Shown here in pieces: positions 6,940 through 14,322 of a stretch of 17,651 bases of DNA. Under the pieces are notes generated by a model, which searched no databases, was not told where the DNA came from, and saw nothing but the letters and a program-made list of their open reading frames with translations. Each line of letters begins with the position of its first letter. The stretch's first letter is position 1. Source of the DNA: Kocuria sp. p3-SID1428 (GTDB lineage: Bacteria > Actinomycetota > Actinomycetes > Actinomycetales > Micrococcaceae); the NCBI RefSeq assembly GCF_025149945.1, contig NZ_JALXVH010000050.1:1-17651 (forward strand). Direction: 5' to 3'. The translations under genes and the position numbers were made by a program.

Positions 6940-6969
6940 ACTGTGCGCGAGCCCATGCGAACCTGTCAA
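6940..6969 (-). promoter_or_regulatory. Candidate promoter of the EIIC-nagB-nagA operon
   Basis: On the minus strand a perfect TTGACA -35 (6964-6969) is followed after 18 nt by CACAGT (6940-6945), a weak -10. The predicted transcription start falls near 6933, so the operator at 6914-6929 would cover the first transcribed bases. That position suits repression by a roadblock or by blocking polymerase. The -10 assignment is the weak part. Confidence 0.45.
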
Positions 6970-7036
6970 TGACCTGGGAGCAACCGCTCCCTGCGTATCC
7001 GACGCCCGCCGGACGGGCAGAGACCAGGAGGACACC

Positions 7037-7267
7037 ATGTCCAAGGCCGAGGACATCCTGCGAGCGCTCGGCGGCGCCCAGAACGTCGAGGACATCGAAG
7101 GCTGCATCACGCGCCTGCGCACTGAGGTCGCAGACTCTTCCGTGATCGACGAGCCCGCCCTGAAGGCCGCAGGGGCCCACGGCGTCATGGTCTCCGGAGG
7201 CATCGTCCAGGTCGTCGTGGGCCCGGAGGCCGAGAACCTGGCCGAGGACATCCAGGACCTGCTGTGA
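7037..7267 (+). CDS. PTS EIIB component, glucose/GlcNAc family
   Basis: A 76-residue stand-alone EIIB domain. It carries the phosphocysteine Cys23 in Glu-Gly-Cys-Ile-Thr-Arg-Leu-Arg, the signature of the glucose/GlcNAc EIIB family, and the following Gly-Val-Met-Val-Ser-Gly-Gly-Ile-Val-Gln-Val-Val-Val-Gly strand. It takes phosphate from EIIA and passes it to the sugar bound by EIIC. The ATG at 7037 is set by AGGAGG at about 6 nt; an ORF extension upstream crosses the regulatory region and is not used. It is the first gene of the plus arm, its stop overlaps the EIIA start by 4 nt (GTGA), and it is separated from its partner EIIC by the divergent promoter region. Its leader contains two small hairpins (6976-6991 and 7004-7018). 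Confidence 0.93.
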   Translation: MSKAEDILRALGGAQNVEDIEGCITRLRTEVADSSVIDEPALKAAGAHGVMVSGGIVQVVVGPEAENLAEDIQDLL

Positions 7268-7734
7268 GCCTCGAGATCCGCGCCCCGTTCGCGGGCCGGG
7301 TCATGGGGCTCCGCGAGGTCCCGGATCCGGTCTTCGCCCAAGGCATGGTGGGCGCCGGGCTGGCGCTGATGCCCGCCGATGACGCCGGCACGCTGGAGGT
7401 GTTCGCCCCCGTGGCCGGCACGGTGCTCAAGGCCATGCCGCATGCGATCGCACTCATCGCCGAGGATGGCACCGGGATCCTGGTCCACGTCGGTCTGGAC
7501 ACCGTGGGCCTGAAGGGCCGGGGGTTCGAGGTGCTGGTCGAGAAGAAGCAGGCGGTCCAGCCCGGCGATCCGATGCTGCGCGTGGACGCCGCCGTGGTGC
7601 GCGAGGCCGGACTGAGCCTGTGCACTCCGGTCGTGGCCATGGACACTGCGCCCGAGCGCCTCGAGCTGGAGGCGGCTGCCGGCGCGCACGTCGAGGCTCT
7701 GGGTCCTCTGTTCGCACTGCAGCCCGCGCCGTGA
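7264..7734 (+). CDS. PTS EIIA component, glucose family (Crr-like)
   Basis: A 156-residue EIIA-Glc-type protein. The two active-site histidines are visible with the expected 15-residue spacing: His60 (Met-Pro-His-Ala-Ile-Ala) and the phosphorylated His75 (Gly-Ile-Leu-Val-His-Val-Gly-Leu-Asp-Thr-Val). The Ala-Pro-Val-Ala-Gly-Thr-Val segment (48-54) is also typical. It accepts phosphate from HPr, which is not encoded in the window, and passes it to EIIB Cys23. The GTG start overlaps the EIIB stop (GTGA), indicating coupling. Whether it also has regulatory roles like enteric Crr cannot be told. The regulator gene starts 4 nt after its stop. Confidence 0.94.
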   Translation: MSLEIRAPFAGRVMGLREVPDPVFAQGMVGAGLALMPADDAGTLEVFAPVAGTVLKAMPHAIALIAEDGTGILVHVGLDTVGLKGRGFEVLVEKKQAVQPGDPMLRVDAAVVREAGLSLCTPVVAMDTAPERLELEAAAGAHVEALGPLFALQPAP

Positions 7735-7738
7735 TGCC

Positions 7739-8497
7739 GTGACCGCTCCGGACGCGCAGTCGCTGCCGCAACGGCAGGCGTCGCCGCCTCCGTCGCAGGA
7801 CCAGGCCCCGACGGCCAAGCACGAGCGCCTGCGTGCGGAGCTGGCGCGCCTGATCACACAGGAGCTCTCCCCCGGCGATCAGCTGCCCGGGGAGCGGCGA
7901 CTCGAGCAGGAGCACGGCGTCTCGCGCATCACCGTGCGGCACGCGATCGCCGAGCTCGTGCGCGACGGGCTGCTGGTGCGCGAGCACGGACGCGGCACCT
8001 TCGTGGCCCCGCCCCCGGCCCGCTCTCGGCTGCATCTGGCCTCCTTCCACGAGGACATGCGCACCGCAGGGCTCGCGCCCTCGACCGTGCCGGTCCTGAT
8101 CAGCCAAGAGGACGCTCCGCCGACCGCCGCCGCGCACCTCGGTGCCGCGCGGGCCCTGAGGATCCGGCGTCTGCGCCTGGGCGACGGCGCCCCCGTCAGC
8201 GTCGACGACTGCTGGGTGCCCGAGGGTGTGCTGCCCGTGGAGACGGACTGGTCCGCCTCGCTCTACGGCATGCTCGCCGAGACCGGAGTCGGGATCACCC
8301 GCGCGGAGCAGACCGTCCAGGCGCTGGGCGCCGGCCGGGAGGACGCCGAGCTGCTGCAGATCGAGCCCGGATCGCCGGTGCTCGTGTTCCACCGCCGCTC
8401 CTTCAGCCTGGGCACGGACGGCGAGATCCCCATCGAGTACTCGATCTCCGTCTACCGCGGCGACCGCTATCAGCTGTCGATGGAGGTCACGGGCTGA
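7739..8497 (+). CDS. dasR: GntR/HutC-family regulator, DasR/NagR-like
   Basis: A 252-residue repressor-type protein. Residues about 28-90 form a GntR winged helix ('PGERRLEQEHGVSRITVRHA' is the helix-turn-helix core, then Leu-Val-Arg-Glu-His-Gly-Arg-Gly-Thr-Phe-Val as the wing). Residues about 95-245 form a UTRA effector domain. In DasR/NagR relatives the UTRA domain binds GlcN-6-P or GlcNAc-6-P, which releases DNA. A perfect dre-type palindrome at 6914-6929 in the same locus supports this assignment; orthology with DasR itself is inference. The GTG start at 7739 lies 4 nt after the EIIA stop with no good ribosome site, so coupled translation is likely. The N-terminal 25 residues are Pro/Gln-rich and unconserved. 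Being in the plus arm, it probably autoregulates. Confidence 0.9.
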   Translation: MTAPDAQSLPQRQASPPPSQDQAPTAKHERLRAELARLITQELSPGDQLPGERRLEQEHGVSRITVRHAIAELVRDGLLVREHGRGTFVAPPPARSRLHLASFHEDMRTAGLAPSTVPVLISQEDAPPTAAAHLGAARALRIRRLRLGDGAPVSVDDCWVPEGVLPVETDWSASLYGMLAETGVGITRAEQTVQALGAGREDAELLQIEPGSPVLVFHRRSFSLGTDGEIPIEYSISVYRGDRYQLSMEVTG

Positions 8498-8551
8498 AGC
8501 GGTGCCGCGAACGGCCGGAAGCAGACCGCCTCACCCGTCCTCGGTCGCAGG

Positions 8552-8567
8552 TAGGCTCCGTCAGGTG
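8552..8567 (+). promoter_or_regulatory. Leaderless-type promoter of the patatin gene
   Basis: TAGGCT (8552-8557) fits the actinobacterial -10 pattern TAnnnT and is followed by 7 nt and then the GTG start at 8565. No Shine-Dalgarno sequence is present. This geometry predicts transcription starting at the start codon. No clear -35 is seen. Confidence 0.55.
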
Positions 8568-9491
8568 GATCAGCAGCACCCGTCGTCAGCACCCGCGACC
8601 CCCGTCGCGCCCCTGACCAGCAACGTCACGGACGTCGCCCTCGTCTTCGAGGGCGGCGGCATGCGCGGCAGCTACACGGCCGGCGTGGTCACCACGCTGC
8701 TCAGCGCCGGTATCCACATCGACTACGTCTGCGGGATCTCCGCCGGGGCCAGCCACACCGCGCACTACCTGTCCCGGGACATCTGGCGGGCGCGCCGGTC
8801 CTTCGTGGAGTTCTCGCAGGAGCCGGACTTCGGGAACCTCTCCACCTTCGCTCGCGGCCACGGCCTGCTCAACGCGCAGTTCATCTACGAGGACGCCGCC
8901 GCCCCGGGCGGGCCGCTGCCGTTCGACTACGCGACCTACCTGGCCAACCCGGCCTCGTTCCGGATCGGGACGTTCAACGCCTCGAAGGGCACCATGCACT
9001 ACGTCGGACGGGAGGCGATCCGCAGCGAGCTGGATCTGATGCGCCTGGCGCGGGCGTCGTCGTCCATGCCGCTGGTGATGCCGCCGGTCGAGCGCGACGG
9101 CGACCTCTACTACGACGGCGCGATCGGCCCCTCCGGCGGCATCCCGCTGGATGCCGCGCAGGTCGACGGCTACACCAAGTTCCTGATCGTGCTGAGCCAG
9201 GAGCGCGGCTTCACCAAGGCGGCCGAGCGCTTCAGCGCCGTGATTCGCCGTCGGTTCCGTGACCTGCCGGCCGTCGTGGAGGCGCTCGAGGCCCGCGCGG
9301 AGAACTACAACCGCATGCGCGAGCAGGTCTTCGACCTCGAGGCCTCGGGCGATGCCATGGTCTTCGTCCCGGACCACATGCCGGTCTCCAACGGCGAGCG
9401 CCGCCTGCCCAGGCTGCAGGCCTCCTATGCGGCCGGCTACCTGCAGGCTCAGCGCGAACTGCCGTCCTGGCGGGAGTTCCTGGGGCTGTGA
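8565..9491 (+). CDS. Patatin-like phospholipase (YjjU-type)
   Basis: A 308-residue predicted lipid acyl hydrolase. The oxyanion-hole motif Gly-Gly-Gly-Met-Arg-Gly (30-35), the nucleophile elbow Gly-Ile-Ser-Ala-Gly with Ser59, and the catalytic Asp184 in Asp-Gly-Ala-Ile-Gly make up the full patatin Ser-Asp dyad. Spacing and the region after the dyad resemble the bacterial YjjU group of patatins. No signal peptide or membrane segment is seen, so it is probably cytoplasmic or peripheral. The GTG at 8565 is chosen because a TAGGCT -10 lies 7 nt before it and the protein body begins shortly after; the 20 N-terminal residues are low-complexity. An in-frame extension to 8226 reads into the regulator gene in another frame and is rejected. 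The substrate is unknown. It is convergent with the Crp/Fnr gene 21 nt away. Confidence 0.9.
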   Translation: MDQQHPSSAPATPVAPLTSNVTDVALVFEGGGMRGSYTAGVVTTLLSAGIHIDYVCGISAGASHTAHYLSRDIWRARRSFVEFSQEPDFGNLSTFARGHGLLNAQFIYEDAAAPGGPLPFDYATYLANPASFRIGTFNASKGTMHYVGREAIRSELDLMRLARASSSMPLVMPPVERDGDLYYDGAIGPSGGIPLDAAQVDGYTKFLIVLSQERGFTKAAERFSAVIRRRFRDLPAVVEALEARAENYNRMREQVFDLEASGDAMVFVPDHMPVSNGERRLPRLQASYAAGYLQAQRELPSWREFLGL

Positions 9492-9512
9492 GGCCTCTCG
9501 GGTCCTGTCGAC

Positions 9513-10247
9513 TCAGGCCCTCAGGATGCCCGCGATGTCCATGACGACCATCCGCCGGCCCGGGCCCACTCGCAGCAGGCCCTGCTCCGACATGGCGCGC
9601 AGCCGGCGGGAGATGGTCTCCGGGGTGGTGCCCAGCAGCTGAGCCAGATCGCGCTTGCTGATCGGGAGGTCGAACGGCTCGCCCTCCACGCCGTCGGCCG
9701 CCTCGGCCAGGTACTCGCCCAGGCGCCGGCTCACCGTGGTGCCCACGAGCTCGCTGAGCCGCGCCTCGGTGTCCTCGAGCCGGGCAGTCACCGCATCGAG
9801 GAGGCTCAGCGCGAGCTGCGGGGTCTCCTCGAGCCACTGCTGGACGTCCAGGCGCGAGAGCGTGCAGACCTGGGAGACCGTCATGGCCGTGGCCTCCCGC
9901 GGAGCGGGCCGTCCGGTGAGCACCGAGTGCTCGCCCATGAACTCCCCCGGCCCCAGGATCCGCAGCAGCCGCTGGGTGCCGTCCTCGGCCAGCAGGGACT
10001 GCTTGACCTGCCCGGAGTGGACGATCTGCAGCGCGGGCATGCCGCCCTGCTGCTGCACCACCTCGCCCTTGGGGACCAGGCGGGTCGTGGCGCGGGCGGC
10101 GATCCGGCGCCGATCCCCCTCCGGCAGATCCCGGAAGATGGGCACCCGGCTGACGCAGGCCAGACGGTGATCGGGATCCATCCGCACGCGCCCGGAGGCA
10201 TCGACCCGGGCCCGATCACCCTGGCAGCAGCGGCAGCTCGCGGACAT
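9513..10247 (-). CDS. Crp/Fnr-family regulator with FNR-like cysteines
   Basis: A 244-residue regulator: a cyclic-nucleotide-fold sensor domain (about 35-150), a dimerisation helix, and a winged helix (about 165-240). The recognition helix contains Glu210-Thr-Ile-Ser-Arg214, identical to the Glu-x-x-Ser-Arg motif by which FNR reads TTGAT half-sites. Cysteines occur at 5, 7 and 8 (Ser-Cys-Arg-Cys-Cys), 31 (Ala-Cys-Val-Ser-Arg-Val-Pro-Ile-Phe) and 128 (Gln-Val-Cys-Thr-Leu). Cys128 falls where E. coli FNR has its cluster ligand Cys122 (Val-Cys-Glu-Ile). An oxygen- or NO-sensitive Fe-S cluster is a reasonable inference, but the N-terminal spacing differs from FNR, and metal or thiol sensing is possible. 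The ATG at 10247 has an AGAGGA ribosome site. It is divergent from the DUF1801 gene across 56 nt, so it may regulate that transcript. Confidence 0.92.
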   Translation of the reverse strand: MSASCRCCQGDRARVDASGRVRMDPDHRLACVSRVPIFRDLPEGDRRRIAARATTRLVPKGEVVQQQGGMPALQIVHSGQVKQSLLAEDGTQRLLRILGPGEFMGEHSVLTGRPAPREATAMTVSQVCTLSRLDVQQWLEETPQLALSLLDAVTARLEDTEARLSELVGTTVSRRLGEYLAEAADGVEGEPFDLPISKRDLAQLLGTTPETISRRLRAMSEQGLLRVGPGRRMVVMDIAGILRA

Positions 10248-10291
10248 CTCATCCTCTTTCGGCTCAGGACGGCGGGACTCCCATTCTCCCG

Positions 10292-10306
10292 TACGCTCGG
10301 GCCATG
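10292..10306 (+). promoter_or_regulatory. Leaderless-type promoter of the DUF1801/MFS unit
   Basis: TACGCT (10292-10297) matches TAnnnT, with 6 nt to the ATG at 10304 and no Shine-Dalgarno sequence. It lies in the 56-nt gap shared with the divergent Crp/Fnr gene. No consensus -35 is apparent. Confidence 0.55.
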
Positions 10307-10807
10307 ACCACTCCCCTGGGCAGCAGCAGCGGTCACGGCGAGGAAAGCCCCTCCTCCGAGGCCGTGGTCACCGAGGGGCGCACCGGCGTGAACGCCGCCG
10401 ACCTCAAGACCCGCTCCACCGACGTCAGCCCGGCCAAGTTCGTCTCCGGTCTCTCCCCGCAGCGACGGGTCGACGACGGCCGTGCGCTGCTCGAGCTGTT
10501 CGGCCGGATCACCGGGCAACCGGCGGTCATGTGGGGACCGTCGATGATCGGCTACGGGGAGATGCACTACCGCTATGCGACCGGACGCGAGGGCGACACC
10601 TTCCGAGTGGGCTTCAGCCCGCGGAAGTCGGCCGTGAGCCTGTACGGGCTGCAGGGCCATCCCCGCTCCGAGGAGCTGCTGGGACAGCTCGGCAAGCACC
10701 GCACGGCCGTGTCCTGCGTGTACGTGAACAAGCTCGCCGATATCGATCCGGACGTCCTGGAGCAGCTGGTGCGCCACGCCTGGACCTCCGCGCCCAGGAG
10801 CTGCTGA
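10304..10807 (+). CDS. DUF1801 domain protein
   Basis: A 167-residue protein. About 40 N-terminal residues are Ser/Glu-rich and look disordered, and the rest is a DUF1801 (YdhG-like) domain. Recognisable features are 'MWGPSMIGYGEMHYRYATG' (about 76-94), Phe-Ser-Pro-Arg-Lys-Ser-Ala-Val-Ser-Leu-Tyr (about 104-114) and a C-terminal Asp-Pro-Asp-Val-Leu-Glu-Gln-Leu helix. The biochemical function of DUF1801 proteins is not established, so none is assigned. There is no signal peptide or membrane segment. The ATG is fixed by the TACGCT -10 element 6 nt upstream. Its TGA directly abuts the ATG of the MFS gene, so the two are probably co-translated. Confidence 0.88.
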   Translation: MTTPLGSSSGHGEESPSSEAVVTEGRTGVNAADLKTRSTDVSPAKFVSGLSPQRRVDDGRALLELFGRITGQPAVMWGPSMIGYGEMHYRYATGREGDTFRVGFSPRKSAVSLYGLQGHPRSEELLGQLGKHRTAVSCVYVNKLADIDPDVLEQLVRHAWTSAPRSC

Positions 10808-12109
10808 ATGCCGTCGTCGACCCCTGAGATCCCGGAGCCCCCGCAGGATCGCCGCGTCGAACCGCCGCTCGAGGGATCTGCGCAGGTCCGGCCGGCCGCG
10901 GGTCCGTCGCCGGCCGCGCTGTCCCTGACGCTGCTGGTGCTGGCCGCCGCCGCGGTCTCCTTGAACCTGCGCCCGATCGCCACCTCGGTGGGCCCCGTGC
11001 TGGAGGAGATCCAGAGCGGCCTGGGCGTCTCCGCGGCCGTCGCCGGCATCCTCACGGCGCTGCCCGGGCTGGTCTTCGGACTCGCCGGGCTCACCGCGGT
11101 GGGCATCGCACGGCGATTCGGTCTCGTGGGGACCACCTGCGGCGGCCTGGTGCTGGTGGGCCTCGCAGGGCTGGTGCGCTCCGTGACCGATTCCGCCGTG
11201 GTCTTCCTGCTGCTGAGCGCCCTCGCGCTGACGGGGATGGGCCTGGGCAACGTGCTCGTTCCGGCCGTCATCAAGCGATACTCGGGACAGCGCACGGCGG
11301 CCGTCACCTCCGTATACACCGTCGGGCTCGGCCTCGGCGCGGCGCTTCCGATGTTCGCCACCGCTCCGCTGCTGTCCCTGGGCGGCCAGGGCGCCGGGTG
11401 GCACTATGCGCTGGGCACCTGGGCGGTGGTGGCGCTGCTCGCGGCGGCGATCTGGGCCGTGCTGCTGATGCGGGTGCGCGGCCGCGACCACGGCGTCGGC
11501 GAGCGCGCCACGGGTCTGCCGATCCACCGCTCCCGCACCGCGGTGGCGCTGTGCGCGTTCTTCGGCCTGCAGTCCATGAACGCCTACGTCCAGTTCGGCT
11601 GGCTCGCGCAGATCTACCGCGACGCCGGCGTCTCAGCGGGCACGGCGGCCCTGCTGGTGGGCACCATGTCCCTGTTCGGCATCCCCGGCGGACTGCTGAT
11701 GCCGCAGATCGCCGCCCGCTCGCAGCGGATCACCGCCTGGACCACCGCCCTGGGCCTGTGCATGCTCAGCGGCTGGCTCGGCCTCCTGCTGGCGCCTGCT
11801 GCCGGGATGATCGCCTGGGTGCTGCTGCTGGGCATCGGCCAGTTCACGTTCCCGCTGGCGCTGTCGCTGATCGTGACGCGCTCGGGCACCCCGGAGACCA
11901 CGGCTCGTCTCTCGGGCTTCGCCCAGCCGGTGGGCTACCTGTTCGCGGCGGCCGGCCCGTTCGTGGTGGGACTGCTGCGCGAGGCCACCGGCGGCTGGGC
12001 CGCACCCCTGGCCATGCTGATGGCAAGCGCCGTGCTGCTCATGGGAGCCGGGGTCATGCTGGGCGGCGGCCGCACGGTCGATCAGGACCTCGCCGAATCG
12101 TCGTCCTGA
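10808..12109 (+). CDS. CynX/NimT-type MFS transporter
   Basis: A 433-residue integral membrane protein with about 12 hydrophobic segments after a 38-residue Pro-rich cytoplasmic N-terminus. The first membrane segment carries 'VSLNLRPIATSVGPVLEEI', the characteristic start of the CynX/NimT (cyanate/2-nitroimidazole transporter) branch of the major facilitator superfamily. The conserved Gly-Asn-Val-Leu-Val-Pro-Ala-Val-Ile-Lys segment occurs near residue 150, and a hydrophilic loop around 220-240 separates the two halves. Family members export or import small organic compounds, and the substrate here is unknown. No cyanase or nitroimidazole reductase is nearby, so the family name should not be read as function. 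The ATG directly abuts the preceding TGA. The gene ends facing amylosucrase across a repeat-rich gap. Confidence 0.9.
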   Translation: MPSSTPEIPEPPQDRRVEPPLEGSAQVRPAAGPSPAALSLTLLVLAAAAVSLNLRPIATSVGPVLEEIQSGLGVSAAVAGILTALPGLVFGLAGLTAVGIARRFGLVGTTCGGLVLVGLAGLVRSVTDSAVVFLLLSALALTGMGLGNVLVPAVIKRYSGQRTAAVTSVYTVGLGLGAALPMFATAPLLSLGGQGAGWHYALGTWAVVALLAAAIWAVLLMRVRGRDHGVGERATGLPIHRSRTAVALCAFFGLQSMNAYVQFGWLAQIYRDAGVSAGTAALLVGTMSLFGIPGGLLMPQIAARSQRITAWTTALGLCMLSGWLGLLLAPAAGMIAWVLLLGIGQFTFPLALSLIVTRSGTPETTARLSGFAQPVGYLFAAAGPFVVGLLREATGGWAAPLAMLMASAVLLMGAGVMLGGGRTVDQDLAESSS

Positions 12110-12146
12110 CCCGCTGACGCGCCGCCGATGCCGCACATCCGCGCCC

Positions 12147-12253
12147 GATCAGCGCTGATCAGCGGCGGGAGTGCGGCCTCAACCGGTGGCAGCTTCGAGG
12201 CCGCACTTCGGACGCCCCTCAGCGCTGATCGGCTGCGCAACTGCGGCCTCAAC
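12147..12253. repeat. Intergenic block with 34-bp imperfect repeats at 70-bp period
   Basis: The copies at 12150-12183 and 12220-12253 both begin CAGCGCTGATC and end TGCGGCCTCAAC, with a variable 11-bp middle (29 of 34 positions identical). The first copy sits in a perfect 14-bp palindrome, GATCAGCGCTGATC (12147-12160). The second keeps a 10-bp palindrome, TCAGCGCTGA (12219-12228). The block fills the gap between two convergent genes. Confidence 0.75.
12170..12207. terminator. Hairpin between convergent genes, probable bidirectional terminator
   Basis: AGTGCGGCCTC (12170-12180) and GAGGCCGCACT (12197-12207) form a perfect 11-bp stem with a 16-nt loop. It sits between the MFS stop (12109) and the amylosucrase stop (12280) and could serve both. 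There is no T-run on either side. Confidence 0.6.
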
Positions 12254-12279
12254 GACAGCAGCGGGCGGCGAGCGGCGCC

Positions 12280-14274
12280 TCAGCGGGCGGAGACCCGCAG
12301 CCACAGGGTCTCCAGCGGCCCCACCTCCAGGCCCTGGGAGAGATCGAGCGCCGTGTCCTGCTCGGCCAGCAGCGACGTGGCCGCCGGCTCGAAGCCCGAC
12401 AGCGTCTCGGCCTCGACCCGCACCGGCTCCTCGGAGACGTTGGCCAGGCACAGGATCACCGACGGGCGCCCCTCCAGGTCCAGGCCGGGACGCTGATACG
12501 CGACCAGATGCTCGCTGCGGGCGTCGAAGCCGACCAGCTCCGCGCCGTCCAGCTCCGGGGCGGCCGCCCGCACGGCCAGCATGTGCCGCAGTCCGGCATA
12601 TACCTGCCCCGGCACGCTCGAGCGGTCCAGCCGCTGCTCGAACGCCTCCCGCGGGAAGCGGGGACGATGCGCCCACCGGGCGTCGCCGGCCTGATCGGGA
12701 TCCTGCGCCCAGTCGGCGTCATTGGTCTGGGCCAGCTCATCGCCCAGGTAGATCAGCGGCAGGCCGCCGGTGGAGAACGCGATCCCGTGGGCCAGCAGCA
12801 CGCGGCGCACGCCGAGCTCGGGCTCGGTCGTCGTGCCGGCCAGCGAGGCCGTGGTGCCGCAGACTCGGGCGTCGCCGGTGCGGGGGTTGTACTGGAACGC
12901 GACGCCGTCGGCGAAGGAGCCCTCGAAGCGGCCCGTATAGAAGTCGTTGAGGAACCGGCGGTGCCCGTAGCCGTCAATCCCGTGGCGGGCGGCGTCCTCA
13001 TCGGAGAAGGTCCAGCCGATGTCGTCGTGGCTGCGGACGTAGTTGACCCACGCGGTCCCGGCGGGCAGCTCGTGGCGCTCGGCCAGGGCGTCCTCGAGCA
13101 GCGTGGCCTTCCGCGTGGCCAGCGCCTCCCAGGTCAGCGCCATCTGCAGGGGGTTGTAGGAGATCTGGCACTCGTCGGGGTGGACGTACTGCACGACCTC
13201 ATCCGGGTGCACGATGGCCTCGGACTTGAAGATCGTGGCCGGGGCGGCGATGCGGCAGACGCGGTTGAGGATCTGCACGATCCAGTGCGCCTGCGGCAGC
13301 GACTCGCAGGTGGTGCCGAGCTGCTTCCACAGGAACGCGACCGCATCCAGGCGCAGCACCTCCGCCCCCTGGTTGGCCAGGAAGAGCATCTCCTGGCTCA
13401 TCAGCGCCAGCACGCGCGGATTGGTCCAGTTCAGATCCCACTGGAAGTCGTGGAACGTGGTCCACACCCAGCGGGGGTCATCGGCGGCCACGGGCGTGAA
13501 GGAGCCGGGATGGTCGTCCGGGAAGATCTCGCGCGTGGTCCGCTCGAAGGCGTCCGGCATCTCGCGATCCGGGTAGATCCAGTACAGCTCCTCGAACTCC
13601 GGGTCCCCGGCCTTCGCCCGCTGCGCCCACTTGTGGTCGCTGGCGGTGTGGTTGAGCACGAAGTCGACCACCAGGCTGATGCCGGCCTCGCGAAGCTCCC
13701 CTGCGGTGTCCGCGAGCTCCGCCATGGTCCCCAGATCGGGACGCAGCTCGCGGTACGACGACACCGCATAACCGCCGTCGCTGTTGCCCGCAGGCACCTT
13801 GAAGGGCGGCATGACGTGCAGGTACGTCAGACCGAGCTCGCGCAGGTACGGGATCCGCGAGCGCAGCCCCGCCAGATCGCCGGCCCAGCGGTCGATGTAG
13901 CAGACCCCGCCCACCTCCGTGGGACGCAGGTACCACTCGGGATCCTCGCCGCGGGTGTCATCCACCGCGCGCAGCTGCGCGGGGCGCTGCGCCCACGCGC
14001 TGGCCAGCTGCGCTCCCATCTCCACCACGACGACGGCGGCCTTCTCACCCGATCCGTAGGTGCGCCGGAAGAGCTCGAGCAGCGCTGGGAAGTGCTCATC
14101 GAAGCGCTCGAGGAACCCGGCGGCCTGCCACGGGGCGACCTTCCGCTCGGCCACGAGCTCGCGCAGCTGCGCGACGGCCCGATTGCGGGCGGCCTCGACG
14201 GCCTCGGTCGTGCTCGAGAGATCGCTCAGCTCAGGACGGTCGGACACGACGGATGCGCGGGAATCAGAGGCCAT
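12280..14274 (-). CDS. Amylosucrase (GH13 subfamily 4)
   Basis: A 664-residue enzyme that transfers glucose from sucrose onto alpha-1,4-glucan and releases fructose. It resembles the Neisseria polysaccharea enzyme along its length and is slightly longer. Visible features are the helical N-domain (about 20-110), the sucrose-pocket Asp166 and Tyr169 in Ser-Asp-Gly-Gly-Tyr-Ala, 'VVDFVLNHT' (202-210), the nucleophile Asp310 with Arg308 in Leu-Arg-Leu-Asp-Ala-Val, the acid/base Glu352 in 'FKSEAIVHPDE', and His416-Asp417 in 'NYVRSHDDIGW'. These match the Arg284, Asp286, Glu328, His392 and Asp393 set of the family. No signal peptide is seen, so it should act on imported sucrose. The ATG at 14274 lacks a good ribosome site; a weak AAGCAT lies 6 nt upstream. 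No sucrose transporter or fructokinase lies beside it. Confidence 0.95.
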   Translation of the reverse strand: MASDSRASVVSDRPELSDLSSTTEAVEAARNRAVAQLRELVAERKVAPWQAAGFLERFDEHFPALLELFRRTYGSGEKAAVVVVEMGAQLASAWAQRPAQLRAVDDTRGEDPEWYLRPTEVGGVCYIDRWAGDLAGLRSRIPYLRELGLTYLHVMPPFKVPAGNSDGGYAVSSYRELRPDLGTMAELADTAGELREAGISLVVDFVLNHTASDHKWAQRAKAGDPEFEELYWIYPDREMPDAFERTTREIFPDDHPGSFTPVAADDPRWVWTTFHDFQWDLNWTNPRVLALMSQEMLFLANQGAEVLRLDAVAFLWKQLGTTCESLPQAHWIVQILNRVCRIAAPATIFKSEAIVHPDEVVQYVHPDECQISYNPLQMALTWEALATRKATLLEDALAERHELPAGTAWVNYVRSHDDIGWTFSDEDAARHGIDGYGHRRFLNDFYTGRFEGSFADGVAFQYNPRTGDARVCGTTASLAGTTTEPELGVRRVLLAHGIAFSTGGLPLIYLGDELAQTNDADWAQDPDQAGDARWAHRPRFPREAFEQRLDRSSVPGQVYAGLRHMLAVRAAAPELDGAELVGFDARSEHLVAYQRPGLDLEGRPSVILCLANVSEEPVRVEAETLSGFEPAATSLLAEQDTALDLSQGLEVGPLETLWLRVSAR

Positions 14275-14322
14275 GACTCCATGCTTCCCTGCCGCGGCCC
14301 CCGGAGCAAAGCGGTGACCCGC

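Noticed and set aside
9490..9522. Possible hairpin (GGCCT/AGGCC) between the convergent patatin and Crp/Fnr genes
   Set aside because: There are only about 5 bp of stem with an 18-nt loop, which is too weak to call a terminator at this GC content.
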